From a bacterium 1XD42-1 (GTDB taxonomy: Bacteria; Bacillota; Clostridia; Oscillospirales; Ruminococcaceae): DNA of 64,000 bases. The position numbers and the translations under genes are program-made. The DNA lies in assembly GCA_003612625.1 (NCBI GenBank), contig RAZJ01000007.1, forward strand, positions 1-64,000, read 5' to 3'. Below, piece after piece: positions 58,491-64,000 of this stretch. Each line of letters starts with the position of its first letter. Position 1 is the first letter of the stretch. The notes under the pieces are model-generated. The model was not told where the DNA came from and searched no databases. It saw only the letters and a list, made by a program, of their open reading frames with translations.

Positions 58491-59384
58491 TTACTTTAAA
58501 GTTGCCACATATTTTTCCAGCAAAATATCCGGTTTATAAGAAAGCTTTGCTTTGCGCAGGCCCGGATCGCCTACATCATCTTCCCGGTTGATATATTGGT
58601 AATCTCCGGCAGCATGAGCAATAAACTGCTGATTGATCATGGGGTATGCCCCTGCAATATCCGAAAATGCTTTTTCGATATGGACAATAAAAACTTCATG
58701 GTTAATGGGCCGTCCCATTGTAAAAGCAATTACTTTCCCATCTACCCGCAGTAACCCTCCGCATAAGCCTAAGGCATCAAAATGGTTGAAACAGTCACGG
58801 ATTGCACTGCCTTCCTCCATTAAGGTTTCCCCGCTGTCCTCCGATCTTTCACGCCAGGCCGTATCCATTTCCCAGCATTCCTCTAAATTTTCAGGCGTAA
58901 TTGCTTCATAAGACCAGCGGCCTTCATTTTCTGCTTTAAAGCGGTTGATAAAATTCCTTTTGGAATGGACTTTTTTCCCGGCTAAGGTAATCAGCCGTTC
59001 ACTTTGATAAATATAATCAAAATTATCACGGGTTTCTTCAAAAGCGAATTTTTCTGGAAACAATGCTTCCATCATGGCAGCCGATTCTTTTGTAAGGCCG
59101 TGCACCCGGAAAAGAACCCCTTGCGAGAAGGCATCTTCCATCAATGCTTCAATCACAGGCTTGATGTCGCCGCAGCCGGCAGGATAGAGATAAGAAGGAC
59201 AGCTCATTTCCTTATTGCTGCGCACCAGATAAAATCCATTCATTAAAGCTACATCAATATGGTAAATCTTCCGGTAAATAAAATTATTTGAAAAAACATA
59301 TTCACTGCCGCGGTAGCCGCAGCCTTGTAAAACCGGTTCGATCCATTCCCGGTCAGAAAGATCTATGCGCTTAAATTCCAGCAT
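58491..59384 (-). CDS. DUF2156 (phosphatidylglycerol lysyltransferase C-terminal-like) protein
   Basis: 297 residues of the DUF2156 family, whose fold is two GNAT-like halves. Visible features are SEYVFSNNFIYRKIYHIDVA, KKVHSKRNFINRFKAENEG, the centre LLRVDGKVIAFTMGRPIN and the end INREDDVGDPGLRKAKLSYKP. The large relatives (MprF) add amino acids to lipids using aminoacyl-tRNA; stand-alone versions are of unknown substrate. Soluble, without the MprF membrane domain. First gene of a short operon with the Eis-like and DJ-1 genes. Confidence 0.85.
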   Translation of the reverse strand: MLEFKRIDLSDREWIEPVLQGCGYRGSEYVFSNNFIYRKIYHIDVALMNGFYLVRSNKEMSCPSYLYPAGCGDIKPVIEALMEDAFSQGVLFRVHGLTKESAAMMEALFPEKFAFEETRDNFDYIYQSERLITLAGKKVHSKRNFINRFKAENEGRWSYEAITPENLEECWEMDTAWRERSEDSGETLMEEGSAIRDCFNHFDALGLCGGLLRVDGKVIAFTMGRPINHEVFIVHIEKAFSDIAGAYPMINQQFIAHAAGDYQYINREDDVGDPGLRKAKLSYKPDILLEKYVATLK

Positions 59385-59430
59385 GTTAATAGTTCTGATT
59401 CTCCTCTATTGTTTTGCACTGTCAGTCCTT

Positions 59431-60192
59431 TTATAAACCCGATTTCAATGCGGCAATCCGCTGGCGGGTTTCCTGGGCCTTGCCGCAGCTCATACGGCCT
59501 TCCCGGCATTGCCCCAGACAGCAGGAAGGGCCAGCTTTTGCAAATAAAGCCGGAGCTGCCTGGCTGACCAGCCGCAGCATTTCATCTGCAACGGCCCGGA
59601 TTTCCCATTGGGCCCGGTTACAGCACCGCAATGCAAAAAAGTGGTATAAACTTCGGACATTCATAGTGACCACCATCCGGGTATCACAGGCATTGGGCAG
59701 TACAAAGCGGGCATCTTCTATGGCTTTTTTTTCCGCGGCTTTTATGGCAGCCGGACTCTTATCGGAAGCCTCCAAATATTTTTCTTTTAAGATGGCTGCA
59801 ATCTGTTCATAACTGTTCCGTGCATTTTCCATAGCTTCCTGGAATATGCGGGCAGCTTCCGGAACTGCCTGAATTTCTGGCGGCATAATGGATTTAAAAG
59901 CATCTTTTGGCACATAACGCTGGCTTTGTACGCTGTAAGAAGCCAAACGGTGGCGGGTTATCTGGGCTAAAAATGCCCGGGATACCCCTTCGATCCCAAA
60001 GGTGAATGAGGCATGTTCAAGGGGGCTTTCGTGGCCCATTTCGGAAAGCATTCCTAAATAATCTGCTGCTTTTTCCTGGGTAAGCCCGTCCAGTAAGGCT
60101 TCCAAAGAAACACGGGAATAACAAAGCTTTGCCGCGGCGGCAACAACTTTTTCTGGATCCGGCGTATAGGAAATAAGTGTTACTTTTGGCAT
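59431..60192 (-). CDS. thyX: Flavin-dependent thymidylate synthase
   Basis: 253 residues. It makes dTMP from dUMP using FAD and methylene-THF. The ThyX motif RHR-x7-S occurs as RHRLASYSVQSQRY near residue 80; PLEHASFTFGIEGVSRA and the late VVTMNVRSLYHFFALR are also typical. The C-terminus adds a Cys-rich tail (CCLGQCREGRMSC) not found in the well-known short homologues, possibly a metal site. It has its own promoter. ThyX use frees the cell from needing dihydrofolate reductase for thymidylate synthesis. Confidence 0.96.
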   Translation of the reverse strand: MPKVTLISYTPDPEKVVAAAAKLCYSRVSLEALLDGLTQEKAADYLGMLSEMGHESPLEHASFTFGIEGVSRAFLAQITRHRLASYSVQSQRYVPKDAFKSIMPPEIQAVPEAARIFQEAMENARNSYEQIAAILKEKYLEASDKSPAAIKAAEKKAIEDARFVLPNACDTRMVVTMNVRSLYHFFALRCCNRAQWEIRAVADEMLRLVSQAAPALFAKAGPSCCLGQCREGRMSCGKAQETRQRIAALKSGL

Positions 60193-60259
60193 GGGACCCT
60201 TCTTTCTCTGTTTACCGATCTATGAAAAAGATGGTAATTTTCGTTTTTCATTTTTTCCT

Positions 60260-60288
60260 AGTATAACACAAAACGTCTGCCCAATCAA
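60260..60288 (-). promoter_or_regulatory. thyX promoter
   Basis: TTGATT (60283-60288), 17-bp spacer, TATACT (60260-60265). Confidence 0.65.
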
Positions 60289-60296
60289 GATCCGCA

Positions 60297-60330
60297 CAAA
60301 GCCCTTCCAAAGCCTTTTTAAAGGGCTTTG
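60297..60330. other. Orphan hairpin upstream of thyX
   Basis: CAAAGCCCTT and AAGGGCTTTG form a perfect 10-bp stem with a 14-base loop. No gene ends here on either strand. The rest of the 60193-60455 interval shows nothing else I can name. Confidence 0.5.
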
Positions 60331-60455
60331 GCTGCGTTTTCAGGCGGAAAAAAATTTCCTCGATAGATTTACTCTATTATGCTGTGTGGAATTATCTGCC
60401 GGAACTATAAATCACAATTTGTAATGAAAAATATTGTTTTTTTCATTACGTCATA

Positions 60456-60481
60456 ATATAATATAATATATTATATTATAT
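60456..60481 (+). promoter_or_regulatory. 26-bp AT palindrome at the toxin-antitoxin promoter
   Basis: A perfect palindrome made only of A and T, centred between 60468 and 60469, with several overlapping TATAAT hexamers. It ends 19 bases before the antitoxin ATG. Antitoxins of this kind repress their own operon, so it is a likely operator. Confidence 0.65.
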
Positions 60482-60500
60482 CGGAAAAGAGGTGTTGTAT

Positions 60501-60773
60501 ATGGCCCAAATCGTAAATATTAACTTCCGGATGGATGCAGATTTAAAAAAGAGCATGGAACAGACTTGTTCCGAATTGGGAATGTCAATGACAACTGCAT
60601 TTACGATTTTTGCAAAAAAGGTAAGCCGTGAAAAGCGGATTCCCTTTGATGTGAGTATTGATCCTTTCTACTCCGAAAGTAACATGCGGTATCTTGAAGA
60701 CATTGCCTGTGACATTGCCCAAGGCCAGGCACATTTTTCTGAGCACGAGCTGATCGGGGAAGACGAATCATGA
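60501..60773 (+). CDS. RelB/DinJ-family antitoxin
   Basis: 90 residues. The N-terminal ribbon-helix-helix reads IVNINFRMDADLKKSMEQTC and ELGMSMTTAFTIFAKKVSRE, a DinJ-type DNA-binding fold. The C-terminal part wraps the toxin. The ATG at 60501 has GAGGTG 6 bases upstream; the frame extends three codons further without a better start. It overlaps the toxin gene by 4 bases. Confidence 0.92.
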   Translation: MAQIVNINFRMDADLKKSMEQTCSELGMSMTTAFTIFAKKVSREKRIPFDVSIDPFYSESNMRYLEDIACDIAQGQAHFSEHELIGEDES

Positions 60774-61030
60774 AGCTGCTGTGGGAAGACAGGGCATGGG
60801 AAGATTATCTGTACTGGCAGATGCAGGACAGAAAAACATTAAAACGAATCAATGCTTTGATAAATGACATGAAGCGGAACCCTTTTGAAGGGATTGGAAA
60901 ACCAGAACCATTAAAAGGAAATCTGAATGGATATTGGAGCAGGCGCATAGATGAAACCAACCGGATAGTTTATTTTGAGCAGGGCGGCATGATTTATGTT
61001 GTTGCATGCCGCGGGCATTATGAAAATTGA
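60770..61030 (+). CDS. yoeB: YoeB-family mRNA interferase toxin
   Basis: 86 residues, nearly full-length match to YoeB: LWEDRAWEDYLYWQMQDRK, NPFEGIGKPEPLKGNLNGYW (catalytic Glu in KPEPL), SRRIDETNRIVYF (Arg) and the C-terminal ACRGHYEN (His-Tyr). It cuts mRNA in the ribosomal A site when free. Its partner in Escherichia coli is YefM (Phd family), but here the preceding antitoxin is DinJ-like, a cross-family pairing. Confidence 0.95.
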   Translation: MKLLWEDRAWEDYLYWQMQDRKTLKRINALINDMKRNPFEGIGKPEPLKGNLNGYWSRRIDETNRIVYFEQGGMIYVVACRGHYEN

Positions 61031-61053
61031 TTGGGAATGTTATCTCTGATGAT

Positions 61054-61097
61054 AAAAAGGGCTGGCTTACGGGAATCCCGCAGGCCAGCTTTTTTAT
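61054..61097. terminator. Terminator of the toxin-antitoxin operon
   Basis: GCTGGC/GCCAGC with an inner CGGGA/TCCCG stem, followed by six T; it overlaps the end of the convergent thpR gene. Confidence 0.85.
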
Positions 61098-61621
61098 TGG
61101 CAGCTCCGCTGATACAATTCTGTATAAACCAGCCTGCCGTCAATCCGTTCCGAACACATTAAACAGATTTTTTCCGCCGGTGCTGAAAAAGCTGCCGGCA
61201 ATAATTTTTTACGGTCTGGCGGATTGCCTTCCACCTGCCGCGCAATGGTAAGATGAGGCATAAATTTCCGCTTGTCTATTTGGAATCCCGCCTGTTCCAG
61301 CCCTTGGGATAAGGCTTTCTGCATTTCCAATAGAGAAGGCTCCGGAGCTGCTCCTATCCACCATAAATTCCCTTTATCCCGGCGGAAAGAGCCGATCCCT
61401 TCAAACTCCAATGAAAAAGGCGGAAATGATACGCCATCCATAACCTGGCAAATATTCTGCACCTTGTTTTGAGGGATCTCTCCTAAAAAGGCCAGGGTCA
61501 AATGGAAATTTTCCTGCCGGGTAAAATTCCCTTTTGGGCACAATTCCCGCAGCCGTTCCTGAACAGCCGTAATTTGTTTTTTTACAACCTGGTCAAAGGG
61601 CAGGGCAATAAATAGCCGCAT
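61094..61621 (-). CDS. thpR: RNA 2',3'-cyclic phosphodiesterase (ThpR/LigT)
   Basis: 175 residues of the 2H phosphoesterase superfamily. Two HxTx motifs are present: NFHLTLAFLG near 40 and FMPHLTIARQ near 125. The N-terminal MRLFIALPF is typical. It opens 2',3'-cyclic phosphates on RNA ends, including tRNA halves. The ATG directly abuts the stop codon of the MmcQ-like gene (TAGATG), so the two are co-translated. Confidence 0.92.
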   Translation of the reverse strand: MRLFIALPFDQVVKKQITAVQERLRELCPKGNFTRQENFHLTLAFLGEIPQNKVQNICQVMDGVSFPPFSLEFEGIGSFRRDKGNLWWIGAAPEPSLLEMQKALSQGLEQAGFQIDKRKFMPHLTIARQVEGNPPDRKKLLPAAFSAPAEKICLMCSERIDGRLVYTELYQRSCQ

Positions 61622-62014
61622 CTAAATACTGCCTCCTGTTAAGATTTCCTTTTGGAGTTTTTTTGTAAGCTTCTGGAATACAAGCTCATAAGAATTTTTG
61701 CACATCTGGCAGATCATTTCTTCGGGAAGCCCGCCATCCAAATCAATGGAATTCCAGCACCGTTTATCCGAATAAAACCCCGGAAGCACAGAAGGATATT
61801 GTTTGCGGAGCAATTCCGCTTCCATGGGATCACATTTTAAATTGACCAGATTTTTTCCAGCATAATCCTCGTGGTATTTTTCATCCGGGCAAAGAAGGGC
61901 AGCAAACATTTTCCCTCCTATCAGGTAGCGCTCCCATTGCCATTCCATTTTAAAATCTTTTGTTACGCCGGGCAGTCCCAGCAAATAGGCATCCAGCCAA
62001 GGATATTCTTTCAT
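61622..62014 (-). CDS. MmcQ/YjbR-family DNA-binding-like protein
   Basis: 130 residues of the YjbR/CyaY-like fold. KMEWQWERYLIGGKMFAALL, VNLKCDPMEAELLRKQYPSVLPGFYSDKRCWNSIDL and LPEEMICQMCKNSYELVF follow the family pattern in order. Members are often annotated as DNA-binding but their role is poorly known. GGGGG lies 10 bases before the ATG at 62014. Co-transcribed with thpR. Confidence 0.88.
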   Translation of the reverse strand: MKEYPWLDAYLLGLPGVTKDFKMEWQWERYLIGGKMFAALLCPDEKYHEDYAGKNLVNLKCDPMEAELLRKQYPSVLPGFYSDKRCWNSIDLDGGLPEEMICQMCKNSYELVFQKLTKKLQKEILTGGSI

Positions 62015-62040
62015 CAACTTTTATCCCCCTTTTAGATCGT

Positions 62041-62074
62041 TAGCCGGAGAAGAATTTGGTTCCTTCTCCGGCTA
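62041..62074. terminator. Hairpin after the M23 peptidase gene
   Basis: TAGCCGGAGAAG and CTTCTCCGGCTA form a perfect 12-bp stem with a 10-base loop just past the stop codon. A T-run is lacking, so it may be a processing or weak termination site. Confidence 0.6.
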
Positions 62075-62080
62075 ATCGCA

Positions 62081-63913
62081 TCAGTTATATAAATAACGTG
62101 CAGCATCCACAGCAGTACCATTGTTACGGACTTCAAAATGGAGATGAGGCCCGGTTGCATTGCCGGTACGGCCAATAGCGCCAATTTGCTGTCCCTGGGA
62201 CACTTGCTGTCCCACAGAAACATAAAGCTCGCTGCAATGGGCATATAAGGTCTGTATCCCGCCGCCGTGATCAACGACGATATGGTATCCGTAACCGGTA
62301 GTACCATATTGCACTTTGACAACGGTACCTGCTGCCGAAGCATATACCGGCGTACCATAGCATCCGGAGAAGGAAATATCGGAACCAGTATGACCATAAT
62401 AACCCATGAATCCCGGGCCAATCCGCCCGCCGGAAGTAGGCCAGGCAAATGTGCCGCTGGGCAGGGTGCTGGAAGAAGTTTTCGGTACCACTTGGAGGGG
62501 ACGGTTGCCGCCCACCTGTAAAATCTGGGGCACAGGCTCCCGGATGACTTTCCGGTCTACGACATTCCGTTCTGTTTCCTGGCCGTCCACATAAACCACT
62601 TCGGCAGTATATTCCCGGATACCTTCCCGGCCTTCCTGCTTCAGATTTGTCCAGCCTACATTTTGGGATGGAACCGTTTCCTGCTGGATTTCAAATTCGA
62701 TGGATTCCCGGTAACGTTCGGTAGCCGTAATTTTTACGCCTAATTTTGGTACGGAACGGGATACCAGCAGTTCGTCCCCAGGGAACAGGCTGACTTCCAG
62801 ATTAACCTGGGGATTCATGGCCTGCAAATCGGCTACGGAAATGCCATTTTTTTCTGCAATCCGCAAAGGCGTATCTCCAGCTACTACCGTATAATAGGCT
62901 TCGCCCCGTTCTTCTTCGCTGAGGAGGGCTTTTAATTCTCCCACAGGACGGACAGCGCTAACCGGATAAAGGCCCGGCTTTAACTGGATTTTCTTCAAAA
63001 ATTCAATTCTGGCGTCCCGCATGGTGGTAGTCCGGAATTGCTCTTTAAAGCTGTCTAAGTAATGGAGCAGCTCTGCCCCGTCTGTAACGGCTCCCAAAAG
63101 TTCCATCCGGTTGCTGCCGGCAGAGGTCTCCAAATAGAGGCCATCTGCTTCTACCAATTCGTTTCCGGAGGAACGAATTAAAATATCCGTCAAACGGTCT
63201 ACACTTAATAAAGGCTCCCCTTTTCGGGGGATCAGCTCATAATGGGGGAGAATATCCGCAGGGGCAGCATCTGTTTCCCCGGCAAGCCTGCCCTTCATGG
63301 CATTTTTGGCCTGGTTAAAAATGCTTTCATCTGAAATATACCCAATTTCTTCCCCGTTATATTCCAATCGTAAAATATAAGTCTGCCCCGCGTAGCTTTT
63401 TGCCAGCAGATAAACACCGATACAGGCTGCAATCGGCGCTATCCAGTGGAATAGCCAACGAAATGCCGCGGCAAAACGGCATATTAGAAACCATGCTATG
63501 TGGAAACGCAGCCTGCCGGTTTGGGAACCATGTTTTTCTTCCTGCTGGAGTTCTTCCACTAACTCCCGGTAATGCAGGCGCATTTCCCGTAAAGGGGAGG
63601 TCAGGTTCCGCCATCCGGACCATAAAGCAAGGCGTAATTCCCGCCAAAGATGGAAAAAATCTTTTTTTACGGATCTGGCAAAGGAGTTCCATTTATATGA
63701 AATCTTGCGCATCCGGCGGTGCTTCATGCGCAGGAGCTGGATGCCAAGATAGTACAGATAACGATAAAAACGTTCCATCATCGTGTAAGGGACTGGACCG
63801 GGGAAGGCTGCTGGCTCCAGGCTTTCCTGGCTGGGAGGCAATTTTTTCCTTTGGCCTTTGTCCTTCTGCCCTTTCGGATGCTGGTTAGGAGTAGAATCGT
63901 TTTTATGCGGCAA
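62081..63913 (-). CDS. LysM-G5-M23 peptidoglycan endopeptidase with a membrane anchor
   Basis: 610 residues. A basic cytoplasmic part of about 150 residues is followed by one transmembrane helix (FHWIAPIAACIGVYLLA). Then comes a mixed region, a LysM domain (YYTVVAGDTPLRIAEKNGIS), a G5 domain ending VIREPVPQILQVGG, and the M23 metallopeptidase: HTGSDISFSG (zinc His/Asp), the H of TLYAHC, and GPHLHFEVR. The zinc ligands are complete. It likely cuts cell-wall cross-bridges at the outer face. I chose the TTG at 63913, 8 bases after AAAGGAG; the longer frame to 63991 starts inside the promoter. Confidence 0.9.
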   Translation of the reverse strand: MPHKNDSTPNQHPKGQKDKGQRKKLPPSQESLEPAAFPGPVPYTMMERFYRYLYYLGIQLLRMKHRRMRKISYKWNSFARSVKKDFFHLWRELRLALWSGWRNLTSPLREMRLHYRELVEELQQEEKHGSQTGRLRFHIAWFLICRFAAAFRWLFHWIAPIAACIGVYLLAKSYAGQTYILRLEYNGEEIGYISDESIFNQAKNAMKGRLAGETDAAPADILPHYELIPRKGEPLLSVDRLTDILIRSSGNELVEADGLYLETSAGSNRMELLGAVTDGAELLHYLDSFKEQFRTTTMRDARIEFLKKIQLKPGLYPVSAVRPVGELKALLSEEERGEAYYTVVAGDTPLRIAEKNGISVADLQAMNPQVNLEVSLFPGDELLVSRSVPKLGVKITATERYRESIEFEIQQETVPSQNVGWTNLKQEGREGIREYTAEVVYVDGQETERNVVDRKVIREPVPQILQVGGNRPLQVVPKTSSSTLPSGTFAWPTSGGRIGPGFMGYYGHTGSDISFSGCYGTPVYASAAGTVVKVQYGTTGYGYHIVVDHGGGIQTLYAHCSELYVSVGQQVSQGQQIGAIGRTGNATGPHLHFEVRNNGTAVDAARYLYN

Positions 63914-63958
63914 GCCATCATCTCCTTTCTCTGAGAATTGGCAGCCGATATGATGAAC

Positions 63959-63979
63959 CGACAGTATTATACACTGTCG
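63959..63979 (-). promoter_or_regulatory. Inverted repeat over the -10 of the M23 gene
   Basis: CGACAGT and ACTGTCG flank GTATAAT (minus strand); the TATAAT -10 is at 63966-63971. No good -35 is visible before the window edge. The placement suggests a repressor site. Confidence 0.55.
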
Positions 63980-64000
63980 TGAAGCTTGCATTTACAACGA

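Noticed and set aside
1-64000. tRNA, rRNA, CRISPR, prophage or transposase genes
   Set aside because: None could be recognised; the T-box leader is the only well-known structured RNA class I found.

Overview
The window is a 64 kb stretch of a low-to-moderate GC Gram-positive chromosome. Lipoprotein signal peptides, an aspartyl-tRNA synthetase/GatCAB operon behind a T-box, ThyX, flagellin, a YaaH/SleL-type cortex lytic enzyme and a small cysteine-rich spore-coat-like protein all fit a motile, probably spore-forming anaerobe of the class Clostridia (Oscillospirales-like is my guess). I saw no rRNA, tRNA, CRISPR array, prophage or insertion sequence. Most of it reads as ordinary chromosome with small accessory modules.

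Layout. 1-2.1 kb: end of a flagellin gene, then a compact locus that looks like a type I toxin-antitoxin pair (27-residue hydrophobic peptide opposed by a consensus antisense promoter). 2.1-5.3 kb: coaBC and a secreted protein behind a long purine-rich leader. 5.3-10.6 kb: an Asn-codon T-box, an AspRS-GatC fusion, gatA and gatB, i.e. indirect Asn-tRNA synthesis. 10.7-17.4 kb: a membrane protein, iadA with a YfcC-like transporter, a flavin reductase-like protein and nadE. 17.5-20.3 kb: lipoprotein, putative restriction enzyme and Dam-type methylase. 20.5-26.4 kb: mscL, a Ca2+-type P-ATPase with a MarR regulator, and a molybdopterin operon. 26.5-34.9 kb: a two-component system divergent from a five-gene transport operon that combines a propeller-fused solute-binding protein, two importer permeases, an HlyD-type adaptor and a MacB/FtsX-like permease but no ATPase.

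35-37 kb: a second secreted protein, paralogous at its C-terminus to the one at 3.8 kb, behind a 400-nt structured leader. 37.4-40.7 kb: a lipoprotein, a hemerythrin/response-regulator fusion, a tandem palindrome and a lipoprotein barnase with its barstar. 40.8-44.5 kb: a GH18/LysM enzyme, a glycosyltransferase, rfbF and thioredoxin. 44.6-55.7 kb: housekeeping genes (alkyltransferase, YnbB-like lyase, tandem M42 peptidases, RluA, PHP, YebC, U32, MltG with a repeat-rich tail). 56-64 kb: cysteine-rich protein, folate cyclo-ligase, DJ-1, acyltransferases, thyX, a DinJ/YoeB toxin-antitoxin pair, ThpR, an MmcQ-like protein and a LysM/G5/M23 peptidase.

The observations I rate highest are the possible type I toxin-antitoxin locus, the AAC-specifier T-box on the AspRS-GatC fusion, the ATPase-less hybrid transporter under two-component control, and the two unassigned long leaders in front of paralogous secreted proteins. 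All function calls come from reading motifs and remembered family sequences; no database search was run.
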